Source of the DNA: Corbicula japonica
Taxonomy: Eukaryota; Mollusca; Bivalvia; Venerida; Cyrenidae
Direction: 5' to 3'
Length of the DNA: 64,000 nucleotides
NCBI GenBank assembly: GCA_038501625.1
Contig: JAZAYU010000005.1
Location: 15,087,996-15,151,995, forward strand
A program made the translations under genes and the position numbers. The notes below the pieces were generated by a model. That model ran no database searches and was not told the origin of the DNA. It saw only the letters and a program-made list of their open reading frames with translations. The first letter of the stretch is position 1, and the number at the start of each line of letters is the position of its first letter. Below, in pieces: positions 22,328 to 33,339 of the stretch.

Positions 22328-22865
22328 TTGGATTAACTCTTTCCTGTATAGACACACCTTTACTGCTAGGGCGAACAGTTTAGATCCACAGTTTAGATCC
22401 AGATCAGCCGGCACATCCGTGGCCAGCTGATCAGGATCTAAACTGTTTGCTTTTAGATTCATTAGGTTATTTCTGACCAAAATGTGTCCAGTGCAGATCC
22501 TGAACAGACGGGACAGATGTGCCGGCTGATCTGGATCTACACTGGTCGCACATGCGTAAAAATGCGTATATATCTAGGAAAAGGGTTAAAAGCTATGGAA
22601 TAAACAGTTTTGAGTAGATCACAATCACTTTCTACTTCTTATTAGTGATAACTGCTTTGTACTAAGTCTTATAAATTAACGCTTTACTCCACAAGTACAC
22701 ATTTTACGCATGCGCAACCAGTGTAGATCCTGATCAGCAGACACATTTGCAGTTTGATCAGGCTATGAACTGGTCACATTTTGGTCAAAAATAACATAGC
22801 AAAACAAAAAGCAAACAATGTAGATCCTGATCCATGCTGGCTGATACACACTGGTCGTTTACAAT
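22328..22865. mobile_element. Two adjacent TTAA MITE copies
   Basis: The first copy (about 22332-22587) has TTAACTCTTTCC and GGAAAAGGGTTAA ends. The second (about 22680-22865) is diverged. Both carry GATCCAGATCAG-type motifs and TTTTGGTCAGAAATAACC-like sequence. Confidence 0.75.
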
Positions 22866-22927
22866 TTAGAAGAAATGTGTTTTTTCTAGTGTAATGGCAT
22901 AATTCTGAGGTTCCATATTGAAATATT

Positions 22928-23770
22928 TAGAGGATATTTGTTTATGCCAGTGTAAGATAGAAATATATTTCACCGAGTGAGGTTTGGAATTCATATTTTA
23001 ATGAGTCACGAAGCCACAGTCAAAAAACATAAATCTGGAGTTCACAAGTGAAATATTTTCCAGTCTTTTACTGGTAAAAACAAATATTACCTTTATTTTA
23101 TGCTTTTATTGCATGATTTGGTGTGAATTTTACAAACATATGCATGAAATTGCATCATAAACATTTGTTTGGGACGTTACGTCATGATGTCATATACACA
23201 ATCTTGAACCAGTTTACTTAACATTCTCATTCGAAATATTATGTGTATTTTAAAAAAATTGATTTATTCCGCTGTTTGAAAACAGTGAAATACCGCTTTT
23301 ATTTCACCATGAAAATTCTATCAACTGGAAAGCATAAAATAAATAGAGGATATTTGTTTTTACCAGTGTAAGATAGAAATATATTTCAACGAGTGAGCTC
23401 CGGAATTCGTATTTTCACGAGTGTCAAAAATACATAATTCCGGAGTTCATGAGTGAAATATATTTCTATCTTTCACTGGTAAAAACAAATTTTCTTTTTA
23501 TTTTATGCTTCGAGCGCAAAATTTGCGTGAATTTGACAGAAAAGTTGCAAGAAATGGCGCCAACCGCTTGTTTATGACCCTACATCATGAAATCAAATAT
23601 ACAAATTTGAGCCCGTTTTCTAAACATTCTCATTAGGTATGTATGCATTTGGGTACCAACCTGAAAAAATCAGTGAAATTAAAAATGATATTCCCCTGTT
23701 TAAAAACAGTGAAATACCATTTTTATTTGACCGGGAATATTCTATAATTCACTAAAAAGCATAAAATAAA
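22928..23770. repeat. Tandem pair of about 415-bp foldback elements
   Basis: Both units start TAGAGGATATTTG and end AAAGCATAAAATAAA. Each opens with a hairpin of about 65-bp arms (CCAGTGTAAGATAGAAAT with ATTTCTATCTTTCACTGG in unit 2). A third copy is at about 36477-36930. Copy 2 of the large duplication keeps unit 1 (about 53048) and only the start of unit 2. Confidence 0.7.
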
Positions 23771-23941
23771 AATGTATACCAATTATCAGTATCTAGAGTG
23801 TGTCCACAGGGCAATTATTCCCTCAACTTTTGCATTTTTATAACATTTTTTCTTTGTTATAATGTACAATGTATTTACAGATTCATACTCATTGACAAGT
23901 TTTAAAATGTTAAAATGTATCAAGCACTAAGCACAGTATAT

Positions 23942-24184
23942 TATCCCTTTACTACATAGATCATTGTTTGTTTAGTTGTACAGTTTAGAACCAGATCAGC
24001 AAGCACTTCTGTCCTTCCATGACTTACACTGTTTAATTTTTTGTTACGCTAGGTTATCTTTTTTTATAAAGTAACCAGTGTAGTTTCAGAGTAAATGGGA
24101 GTAAATGGGAGGGATATGCCAGCTGATCTGGATCTAAATTGCTCACACATGCTATAAATACCCATAAATATGTAGTGAATGGTT
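23942..24184. mobile_element. TTAA MITE, diverged copy
   Basis: It contains TATCCCTTTACTACATAG and CTGATCTGGATCTAAATTG in the family order. It falls in the segment absent from the post-gap copy. Confidence 0.55.
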
Positions 24185-25255
24185 GTACATGTACTATTGA
24201 TAACAATTGGCTGCAGCTATTATAGTAGTATTATACTGTCCTCAACTATATCCATATCTTAAATTCCACAGTTTTGTAAAAATAGACTTTTTGACACAAA
24301 TTTTCATTATTATAAATTAATAGTTACTGTTGGTCATAATTGAAGAAAAATTGACACCAGAAAATATTTTTACAAGCATCAACATGATCAAGATATGAAC
24401 ATCTTGTGAACACGTTGAAAATAAATGTGCAACACTCTATCTAATGAGTAAGTGAGAAATTGATATACTAAAATTTAAAAAATTGCTTTGTCACTGGAAA
24501 ATAGGCTTGCTCGGAAATTTTTTTTATCTACACATATATTGACATCAAGATTTAACATCATTGCAAGTTTCATTAAAGGACCCATAACTCTGGTTTAATT
24601 GGATTTAGGGAAAAATCTTTTCTTTAAGTTCCTCTATGTGTACATAATTTGTCTAATCACCTATGCATGTTCAAAAGAAATCTGTCTGACAAACAAATAC
24701 TGTTAAGAGACACATGTCAAGGGAACTTGAGTTTGCATACATTAGACATGACCATTAAGTAAAAGATATGTGATTTGCCCTGTCTCACTGAAGTTAACAT
24801 TTATGCCAAATGTCACCAATACTGCTTTAGGCATATCAAAGTAATTGGCAGCACTAGATTTGACTTGAGTTGTCCTTTGACCTGGTATGCTGACCTTGAA
24901 CTTTGTGATTGGATCCTTTACTGGGTTTATTGTGATGTTTGTAATTAGAAATTTCAAATTGGTGTGATATTGGTGTAATTGATAACATTATGATATTATG
25001 ATACTTAAGTTACACATTTTATATTAAATCTTCTTCAAAATTCAACATATACAAATTGTAACAATAATTACAACAACTATACTCAGCTCAGCCTCATCCA
25101 GATCAGCAGGCATAGCTGTGATCAGGTTATAACATCTGGATTACTGTTAAGTTAATGAATCAGAAAGTGAACAGTGTACATCCTGATCAGTTGGCACGGA
25201 TGTGTTCGTTGATCTGGATCTACACTTCATTTGTTGAAGAGCCAAATCACCTTGA

Positions 25256-25485
25256 CAGACATCTCGAAAGTTGAAAAAAAGTGTCAGACATTTGGTCGGA
25301 CAAGATGTGAAAATCTGTCTGACTGAAACAAATTCTGTCAGAACAAAACATGTTAAAAGGTATTAGCAAGTATTATGAGTTCAAATTTTTGATTGACATT
25401 CAGTCTGATAATATTAGAAATTGCGTCAGACCGACCAAAATTTAACCAGACAGGTCCTTTGGTCTGGCAACATTCGGTAGGTCTG
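25256..25485. mobile_element. 230-bp element with 6-bp TSD, family CAGAC
   Basis: The ends CAGACATCTCGAAAG and, inverted, CAGACCTACCGAATG are flanked by CCTTGA (25250-25255 and 25486-25491). Internally it has repeated GTCAGAC/GTCTGAC motifs. A second member with its own 6-bp duplication lies at 59662-60044, which supports 6 bp as the true target length. Superfamily not assigned. Confidence 0.8.
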
Positions 25486-25799
25486 CCTTGAGTAATTGAT
25501 TAATGTGTCGTTATTAAAATTGTTATGAATAGGGATTCCTATGGTAATAGTGAAATACTAACTGTTTAATCACTTTAGTTGCCAAAGATGTGTTAAAACT
25601 GAGATTGGAGACCAATCTCATTTTCTCAAGCATCTTATTTGTTGAAATGGCAACAAGTCTTTGTTCCAGGCATTCAGATACATCAGCAATTAAGATGCAT
25701 CAGATTTCTGACTGATCACCATTCTTAGATCTATAATCTTAGACCATTTTTTTTGAATGGCTTATGATGAAATGTGCAATAATTGTAATTAAGACTTCG

Positions 25800-25975
25800 C
25801 TCAATTTATACATGTTTTAAGGCAGATGAGACCTGTGAAGATCCAGATCAGACATCACATTGGCGCATTTTAGTCAGAAGTTACCTAATAATACAAAATG
25901 CAAGCATTTTAGAGCCCAATCAGATGAATCTACACTGTTCACTGTTGCATTAAAGAAGTGTCTATGGACACGGTT
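25800..25975. mobile_element. TTAA MITE, diverged copy
   Basis: It contains AAGATCCAGATCAGA, GCGCATTTTAGTCAGAAGTT and ACGGTTAATTT in family order. The ORF on the - strand next to it (25974-26249) has no recognisable motif. Confidence 0.5.
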
Positions 25976-26279
25976 AATTTAATATTTTATCCCATTCAAT
26001 TTCCATTTGTTCTCTTATATATTTTGACAAAATCCCTGAGGATGTAAGTTGGAAACCAGAAAACCATATTGATGACTTCGATACATATTCAGTGAAAGGC
26101 ATCACTTTTCCACATTTACATCCTTTAACCCTTACAGTTGCAGAAGACCAACTGCCAACTGGTCGTTTTTGAACCCTTGTACTGATGTAACTGCAATACA
26201 TCTTCCTATATGTCCAATACTTTTGCCACCAGGTCCTGTGGCCATTCACGACTGTACTCTAATCATAATAACGCCATGT

Positions 26280-27140
26280 CTCTAGCATTGATTCTTTGTG
26301 ATTGTCCGTCATGTTTTTGCTCAGATCTTCTTTTCTTTCCAATAATTACCTGTTAATGTAGTAAGTTTATGATTATGACATGTTATTTAACTATAATATT
26401 TAGAAATTAATAAACACTTTTTTCCATACAGTTTAAATGTCCAAGATACCACAAAACTTAATTATTTAGTTTTAGTATTGAAAATGTTGTACCATATTTC
26501 TTTAGTTCTCTCTTTCTTATTCTGGTGACAAAAAATAAATAGAACTTTTGTCAATTTAAGAAACCTTTATAAGTTGAATGATATTTTAAATTAATTTAGA
26601 AATTGAAATGTTTTCATTAGTTACTAATTTGTTGAATTTGTAAGTTCATGATTATAGGCTTATGAAATAATGATTAATCACTAGTATTGTATCACTGGAT
26701 TTTTCAAATGGCATAGTTCACATGCACAAGAATATAGCTCCAAATACTGGCAAATACTTGTGAAATGAATATCTTGCTTTAAAATACTGCAAAAAACTTA
26801 ACTTCAATCAGAAAAGTTAAAAAAAAACAAAAACATTACCAACTATTTTAACACTTAAAGAAAATTAAAAAAATTACAGATTTCATTTTGCATGTCATTT
26901 CTAGATTCAAATTAATCATGAAAAATTTGAATTGTTCATCTGGATAACCGATTGGTCACAAGTTCTGGTTAACCTATAACAAATTTCTTACAAACCTGTC
27001 ACATCCCTAAATTAAACTTCTACTGGTACAAAAGAGTGAGTATTTAATGCAGATAAATGAAGTTATGTGAAGAAAATAATTAAGTATTTGCAAATAGAAA
27101 GGCTTAAAGAAATAGAAAAAAAAAAATTTAAAAAATAAAA
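26280..27140. other. AT-rich spacer, nothing recognised
   Basis: Long A and T runs and no coding signal. It is present in both large duplication copies. Confidence 0.6.
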
Positions 27141-27323
27141 ATATGTAGAAATATAATTATGAATTAACTTGAATGAAAAAAAAAACACTAATTAAAACAG
27201 AATTAGTTGAATATGTGAGAAGAATTTTATAAGGATTATGAAGATTTTTATTTTATTGAGGCCAAACACTAAGTTAAAAACTTAGTATTTATACCTTTAC
27301 TCATAACACTTATGTCGTAGTTT

Positions 27324-27367
27324 TCAGCTTTTTTTCTTCAACCATTGAACAGGTCTACCCCTTGATG
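27324..27367 (-). CDS. Unknown - strand gene, terminal exon, distal copy
   Basis: Preceded by the acceptor TTTCCTTGTTGCAG, this exon encodes the last 14 codons. It completes an A codon with the G left by exon 3, then SRGRPVQWLKKKS and TGA. An AATAAA lies downstream on the - strand. It is the distal member of a tandem pair of near-identical terminal exons. The protein was not recognised. Confidence 0.6.
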
Positions 27368-27649
27368 CTGCAACAAGGAAATACACAAATATACATTTGG
27401 ATTGGATATGTCATTACCTAAGGGTATTGAGAATCATTTGGATATGTTACATATTTTGTTAACAAATAAAATGTGTAGAAATATAATTACGAAATAATTT
27501 GAATAAAAAAACACTAATTAATACAGAATTAGTTGAATATGTGAGAAGAATTTTAAAAGGATTATGAAGATTTTTATTTTATTGAGGCCAAACACTACGT
27601 TAATAACTTAGTATTTATACCTTTACTCCTAACACATATGTTGTAGATT

Positions 27650-27693
27650 TCAGCTTTTTTTCTCCAACCATTGAACAGGTCTACCCCTTGATG
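27650..27693 (-). CDS. Unknown - strand gene, terminal exon, proximal copy
   Basis: Same layout as the distal copy, with one amino-acid change (SRGRPVQWLEKKS). Both acceptors and both poly(A) signals look usable, so the two exons could act as mutually exclusive 3' ends. This is inference from sequence only. Confidence 0.6.
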
Positions 27694-28289
27694 CTGCAAC
27701 AAGGAAATACACAAATATACATTTGGATTGGATATGCCATTACTTCTAGGGTATTGAGAATCATAATACATTAGGATATGTTACTTATCTACCCTGTAAA
27801 CCGGTAGGGGAATAATAATATTAAATTTTAAAGTGTGACCTTTTCAACTGTAACAAGGGTTCTGATATAATCAAGCCTGAACAAAGGATTAAATGCGGGA
27901 CTACTCGTAAGCCAGTCCGACGCTCTTTCAAGTCGCCACAAAAGCAAGCTCTATGGCGAGAAAGTACGAATACGGTCCTAACTCAACCATAGCCGAGTTA
28001 CACACACCCCTTGCATAACATTTCAACAGCAATATGGGGTCATGAATTTACAGAAAAGCTCTGCATGATAGATGTATGGACAGTGCAAACTGTAAACAAT
28101 TTACATCCACCCATTGACTGGGAGACACAATAAAATTATTATTATTTGACCATGGTATATATATTTTAACTTTTCAAAATGATTTCATTCAAAATCCTCA
28201 CATTATGTAGATAAAAGTTGATTGTTTCTTTTTACAACTAAATAAAACAGAACTTCATAAGCCTAATAAGTAACAATGCTAGGGCCTAC

Positions 28290-28368
28290 CGAAAAAAGTT
28301 GGCAGGTAATTATCTGATTCATTGTCATCCTCGTTAACTAATGTTCTGGCATCTCCACATCCATAATT
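28290..28368 (-). CDS. Unknown - strand gene, exon 3
   Basis: A 79-nt exon lies between the acceptor TTTTTCCAG and the donor GTAGGC. It encodes NYGCGDARTL and an acidic stretch ending YLPTFF plus one base. Phase is 0 in and 1 out, compatible with exon 2 upstream and both terminal exons downstream. No domain was recognised. The acidic middle followed by a basic C-terminus hints at a small soluble nuclear or cytosolic protein, but this is weak. Confidence 0.6.
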
Positions 28369-28438
28369 CTGGAAAAATCAAAGGTGTAGATTATGCGTCA
28401 AAGTTAACCAATTCAAAGTTATCAAAGATACAACTCAC

Positions 28439-28541
28439 ACTTGTCTGGCCAATGACACTGCGCAGTTCACGAAATCTGATCCGTCCACGATTGATAAACA
28501 CGTAGATAAAGGCTTGTGTTAATTTTTTAAGTATCAAGGAA
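28439..28541 (-). CDS. Unknown - strand gene, exon 2
   Basis: A 103-nt exon has a pyrimidine-rich acceptor (TTTTTTCGTCCAAAACAG) and a strong donor GTGAGT. It encodes SLILKKLTQAFIYVFI and then NRGRIRFRELRSVIGQTS in one open frame that joins exon 3 in phase. No ATG lies in this exon or in frame in the likely first exon near 28816-28870, whose donor GTAAGT follows AAACGG. The start is therefore unresolved: an unseen exon, a non-AUG start, or a wrong model. The corresponding exon in the second copy has an in-frame stop. Confidence 0.55.
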
Positions 28542-28849
28542 CTGTTTTGGACGAAAAAACAAAACAGTGCCGACACTTATGAACTCCCAAAAGCCAATTT
28601 TATTATTTTGAAACTCCAGCAATCAAAAACTAGGGCGCTATAAGAATCGCGAGTCGTAAAAATCGATAAACTCTTGAGGTTTACACCACAAATGTTGACG
28701 TTCGTTAGTTAGACAGGCACATCACCATAAGCAAGTTAAAAAGCTATTAAAATAAACTCAGACTTTTAATAATCAAACATCGGCATATTATCCAATAATT
28801 CTAAACAAATAACTTACCCGTTTCTGTTTGTTGTTTACATGAACGCTGC

Positions 28850-28992
28850 AAAGTTACGTCACCCGACACGCTCAGGTGTACTTTTAATGACGTCACCTAG
28901 TTAATTAGAAACTCGGCACGTAGCGGTGTGTAAACAATGAAGGGTGTTTAGCGCAGGAGGACGGCGACATTTTTTTACAAATAAATTGCCAG
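28850..28992. promoter_or_regulatory. Likely bidirectional promoter with CRE
   Basis: This interval separates the putative first exon of the - strand gene from the first ATG of the + strand gene. It contains a palindromic consensus CRE, TGACGTCA (28888-28895), and a nearby TACGTCA half-site (28854-28860). Both are conserved in the second copy (61172-61179). Head-to-head genes with CREB/ATF sites are a common promoter arrangement; transcription itself is not shown. Confidence 0.5.
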
Positions 28993-29037
28993 ATGGCAGT
29001 AGGAGAAGGAAGGATTTTAGACAGAAATGAGCTCTGG
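28993..29037 (+). CDS. Unknown + strand gene, exon 1 (start)
   Basis: It encodes MAVGEGRILDRNELW, followed by the donor GTAAGA. The sequence is conserved in the second copy (61278-61322). It ends in phase 0, whereas the next visible coding block (31313) fits best after a phase 1 exon. A small exon may therefore be missing between them, or the acceptor is unusual. Confidence 0.5.
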
Positions 29038-29140
29038 GTAAGATATTAGTATTTGTGTAAAGTAGGGATAAGAATTGATCTAGACTCTAATGATGTGGTT
29101 CATGGGATTTACTCCACCAAAAACAACTTTAAAAACAAGT

Positions 29141-29359
29141 ACAGACAATTATTCAGTTCCGGCATTCAATCAGTTCCGGCACATTTGAGTTATAAATCGA
29201 CTATGTGTTATGAAATCATTGTGTTCTTGCAGCATTTCTCTTATTTTGAGTATTGTAGCTAGAACAAACAATGATTTCCCGGCCAATTTTCGGTTTTTAA
29301 TTCAAGATTGTGAACATGTTCCGGAACTGATTGAATGCCGAAACTGAATAATTGTCTGT
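29141..29359. mobile_element. 219-bp MITE with 39-bp inverted ends
   Basis: The ends ACAGACAATTATTCAGTT and the complement match over about 39 bp with one mismatch, continuing through CGGCATTCAATCAGTTCCGG. The second copy of the region lacks it and reads AAGTAC-AACACC across the site. The empty site is not a clean match, so the second copy may carry an excision footprint. Confidence 0.8.
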
Positions 29360-29809
29360 AGCGAAACACCTGTTGAAATTACATTGGCATTGCTGATACT
29401 TCTCCTAATCGATCGTGTGACGTCATGTTAGGGAATTTCTCAAACGTTATTTTAACTGTCACAGGTTTAAGTTATAAACACAAGAGCCAGGGCTATCGAC
29501 ATAGGATTTCATCCAGAAAATGGGAAATTTTTAAAAACTACCCTGAAATAATGTCCCTAAACAAATCACCTTTCCCAGTATCATGCCACCACAGAATATT
29601 CGTGTAATATAGCAGTTTGTCCAAGCATATTAGCCAGGACCTGACACAGCCACAAAGCCCCATATATTATAATTAATAACACAAGTTTAATTTCAGTTCA
29701 AGTTTGAAAACTCAGTGTGGAAGGAGACTGAAATGAAAGAGTTTTGATAGGACTGGTCCATTTGCATTTCAGGTATGCCATTTAAACAATACCGGTATTG
29801 AAAAACTTC

Positions 29810-31245
29810 GGCCATAGAAAATTAATTCCTAGATTCTCATCCTAATTTTGGGAAAATGGGGCGGGTGGGTGGGTTTTATTTTTTAATTTTTATTTTTCAT
29901 TCTCACTGTGAATGTATCTATATATTGGCAATATATAAAAATTTGTTGTTGTATAAGTGATTACTACTTTAAAATAAAGACTAAATTTATATAGATCTAC
30001 CGTATTTTCTTATAAGTCTTCGGATGGAAAAAAAATAATTATTTTTCTGACTGAACGAATATTTAGAGATGAGAATTTTTATTTAAGAAAGATCGACCGA
30101 AAATTAAGAAACATGTACATTAATTGACACGTTTGTAATTTTAAGCCCAGAATACGTCAACACATTCCTTTGAAATTTCTGCTTACCTTTGTCATTTATT
30201 TAATATACCTCTTCTATCAATAGATTTCGTGTAAATATGAGCTTGTAGTTTACCGGAACCGACATAATTGTGTATTTACTGATCTTATTATGTATGAACC
30301 CCATGTTGTATATTCATATACCTGGGTGAAAAATAAAGTATTGTTCTGTTCTGTTCTGTCAAGCAATTAACTCTATAGTTGTTATTTAAACATCCTATTG
30401 TTGTATAATCAACATTGCCGAAAAAAATGTGATGGTTGTCGCAATAGATTAGTTGCAAACTGCTAATTCGGCGAAGTGCCGTACTGCAGATAAAACACAA
30501 CCTGATCAGAAATAAGCCATAATTATCACAGATACGCTGTCAACAAACAATCAGCTGATTAAGAAATGAAATCATCCCAGTTAGTCGACGGTTTGAAATT
30601 CTTTAGTTCAAGAGCGTCAATCGATTTTCGGGCAGTGCGCACCGTCTCAAGTTGACGTCGGCGTCTTTGATGTTAAATACACAAGCATCACTGACATTTT
30701 AGATCGAAACGGTCAATGACCAGGTGTTTAACAGATGTTCATAGCAGTTGTAAACTGGATGATTTTAGTCAATGTACATGTAATAATTCTCGGATATTTT
30801 AGGGGCAAGGTATTCGCATGATTAAAAAAAAAACCTCGTTCATATCATTTATTACTCGTAATAAATATTATAAACATCGGACTTAAACATTGTAAATTAA
30901 AATGCACGGTCAGAAATATACGTCAATCGTTGCACGGTCAGAAATATACTTCGTTCGTATTAGTCTATGTGTTATTAAAATCTAATTTATAGGCGACGAT
31001 GGTTCGAAGTGAGCCCTGCGTATTTCGGGAAGAAGAAGAAATGCGAACGTTGAAGTTTTAACAACTTTCTTTTTCATAATAAGAATTAAGAACGTTGAAC
31101 AGAAATGGTATTATTAAAATAACGTTAAATGAACGTAAGGTAAATTTTGATCTACGTATTTTTTTTCAAAATAAAAAACGTTCGGGCGGAGTGATTTTTG
31201 AGGGGCGGGCGGGGATGAGAATCTAGGAATTAATTTTCTATGGCC
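29810..31245. mobile_element. 1.4-kb element with GGCCATAGAAAATTAATTCC ends
   Basis: Inverted ends of about 33 bp, GGCCATAGAAAATTAATTCC and on to TCTCATCC, are followed inward by G-rich stretches. A 323-bp relative with a clear TAA duplication is at 42896-43218. No target duplication is obvious here. It lies in the first large intron of the + strand gene. No transposase was seen. Confidence 0.75.
30194..30360 (+). mobile_element. 167-bp LINE tail insertion
   Basis: Absent from the second copy, where CTTTGTC joins AAGCAATTA directly. It ends GGTGAAAAATAAAG and a TTCTG-type repeat, which looks like the 3' tail of a CR1-like retroposon. It is heavily 5'-truncated. The shared TGTC may be part of the target duplication. 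Confidence 0.75.
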
Positions 31246-31312
31246 TAAACACAATCTAAGAAACAAAATAAGACTATGACTTTGCTATATTTCTAATGCA
31301 ATTATAAAAAAG

Positions 31313-31485
31313 TGAAATATGCTTATCAGGAATGGCCACATTCAGGAGAACAAGCCTTCCCACACAGAAAACAAGTCAAGGAAAATTGGGGTATGGTTAA
31401 TAAAATGATCACTTTATGGAAAGGAAAAAATCCAAAGAGATCTATGTATACAAATAAATTGATCTTTGAAACAAATAATTGGAAA
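31313..31485 (+). CDS. Unknown + strand gene, coding block B
   Basis: An open block of 57 codons encodes YAYQEWPHSG, FPHRKQVKENWG and KMITLWKGKNP. It ends in phase 0 at a possible donor (AAA|GTAGTT). The upstream acceptor is weak (AAAAAG with little pyrimidine tract), so the 5' edge is approximate. The same block starts at about 63930 in the second copy and is cut by the window end. The protein family was not recognised. Confidence 0.5.
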
Positions 31486-31747
31486 GTAGTTTTTCTTCTT
31501 CTTTAACCAGTTTATCAATACCATTTTAAATGATTTACAGTCAATAACTCTGATTCAGACTTCATTTCTTTATCAAACTTTCAAATTATATTGCTCATGA
31601 GGCGGGAGTCATGCCAACACTCTTGTGTTGTCAATATGGAGTTATGCCCCTTTTGGTACTTATCCTTAATATCTATAAATCCAACTTACAAATTGTTTTT
31701 AAATAATATGGTTAAATGATAACTCAAACTTGCCTGAACCATTACAG

Positions 31748-31850
31748 ATAAAAGATGCCATGACTGAATTGAATTTAGCCCTGATACAAGAACTAGCAGA
31801 ACTTGGTATTACTAGATGCAATGCCAAATACAGTCAAGAAAAATCAAAAG
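31748..31850 (+). CDS. Unknown + strand gene, exon C
   Basis: The acceptor is ACCATTACAG and the donor GTCGGT. It encodes 34 residues, IKDAMTELNLALIQELAEL and onward to AKYSQEKSK, a likely amphipathic helix. Phase is 0 in and 1 out, which joins exon D exactly. Confidence 0.6.
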
Positions 31851-32230
31851 GTCGGTACAAAGAAGACAATCAATTAATTTAATGTTTGATTTCCTGCAGC
31901 AAGATTGCTCTACAGTATATGGAGTATGGGAAATTGAAATGCAGTGTGTATGAATGTATACAGAAATAGCATTAGTGTTCAATAACATTTTTTCCATCCA
32001 AACACTTTCTAGTAGCCAGAATTTCAAATATTCTGCACATCTCATCTGTTAAATCTACACACTTAAACCACTAAGTCTTATTTATTTAGTGTCTGTTAAG
32101 TACTGAATATTCATCATGAAGATTTTGATGTGCATGGATGTTGAATTAATTGAAAAACCAATCAGGCTTTTAACAAATTCAGTAACAAAGATGTTAATGT
32201 GCCAATCTGATCATGATTTACACCACTAGT
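31851..32230. other. Intron between exons C and D, upstream part
   Basis: No repeat was recognised apart from a piece of TTAA MITE beginning near 32190 (CCAATCTGATCATGATTTAC). An ORF on the - strand (31812-32045) has no motif. Confidence 0.5.
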
Positions 32231-32236
32231 ATTACT

Positions 32237-32620
32237 GTGAAACAGGAGGGAGAAAATGTGTAGGCCTTGACCAGGATTCGAACCTCAGACATCCGGCTTA
32301 CCGTGCCATCGCTCTACCCATTGAGCTATCTAGGCTACCTGTAAAGGACGCTACTACATTCCTCCCTTCTAAATGAGACAAGCCACTTAAATCTACAAAT
32401 GTCTACACAACATAGGTTCAAATCGACTACCCCAGTCAGTGCTTCGCTCAGTAGAGCTCCAAGGGTAAATCGATTCCAACTGGCCACCAAATGAAACAGG
32501 GGGGAGAACATGTGTAGGCCTCGACCAGGATTCGAACCTCGAACCTCCGGCTTACTGTGCCGTCACTCTACCAATTGAGCTACCGATGCTACCTGTTAAG
32601 GACGCTACTACACCTGTTTG
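32237..32620 (-). mobile_element. tRNA-derived SINE, head duplicated
   Basis: Two tRNA-like heads on the - strand (32518-32589 and 32264-32335) each have A box TAGCTCAATTGG-type and B box GGTTCGAATCC sequence and are followed by CTACACAT. The upstream copy carries a body (TTTGGTGGCCAGTTGGAATC and onward) that leads into the second head. Both heads are preceded by GTAGTAGCGTCC. The unit is inserted in a TTAA MITE, whose other half resumes at about 32621-32745. Confidence 0.75.
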
Positions 32621-32776
32621 ATTAGTTACATTATTTCTGACCAAGAAGTGAACTCTGTAGATCATATGACACAAATTTGCCAGCTAATCTAGATTTAAAC
32701 TGTTGGCACATGCATTTAAAGCCAAATATCTGTAGTAGAGAGTTAATCAAAGTTATTCAATCAATTTCCCATCCAG

Positions 32777-32901
32777 GAAACAACAGTAGCAGCTATGTGG
32801 ACAGTCAAATCGGTCGCCTCTTATCAGCTGGACGCTTTCAAGCTAGTGGAAAATCTATTCAAGCACTACTGACATACAGAAAGCCCAGGAAAATCATTTA
32901 T
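32777..32901 (+). CDS. Unknown + strand gene, exon D
   Basis: The acceptor is TTTCCCATCCAG and the donor GTAAGC. It encodes NNSSSYVDSQIGRLLSAG, then RFQASGKSIQALLTYRKP and RKIIY. Phase is 1 in and 0 out. The segment is rich in basic residues. Upstream, the intron holds two SINE units inside a TTAA MITE. Confidence 0.7.
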
Positions 32902-33339
32902 GTAAGCTTAAAAGGTAGAATAAAACACAAAATGATACAATTATTTAACAATAAGTAATCTAAACAGTGAACTGTACCAAATATACAACTGAATTTTCAA
33001 ATAGCCTATAATTACACTTTAATTTTCAACGATGTAGTCCTATTTATGTAATGATTGATAATTCCTGGTGGTAGAAAACCATTTTTGGATAAAAACTTAT
33101 ATGCTTTATTCAAACCTACACTTATCAACAGACATTTTAAAATTGTTTAAGCAAATATTGCAGTAAAAAAAATTATTAATACACCTGCAAATAAAACAAA
33201 TGGTTTTCCAACAAATACAATGATGATATTAAAAATGCAAGAACAAATACAAATTATTAAACCTGTCAATACCATAAACTCATTACGCTACCATTATTTA
33301 GTTTTAACATGATGACATATTACAAATTCTTATGACGAT

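Larger units (their letters stand above)
27143..27790 (-). repeat. Tandem duplication, about 329 bp x 2, carrying a terminal exon
   Basis: The block starting at about 27143 recurs at about 27472 with a few per cent difference. Each copy contains the same splice acceptor, the short terminal coding exon, and an AATAAA (- strand) roughly 65 bp beyond its stop. Confidence 0.85.
21626..31384. repeat. Large duplication, copy 1 (matches 51765-64000)
   Basis: Base-by-base similarity to 51765-64000 runs the full length with only scattered substitutions. Larger differences are mostly mobile-element insertions or deletions. Present only here: 23456-24184, 29143-29364 and 30194-30360. Present only in copy 2: 56907-59410, 59662-60050 and 62453-63177. 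The copy probably continues beyond 31384, because copy 2 is cut by the window end. Confidence 0.95.
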
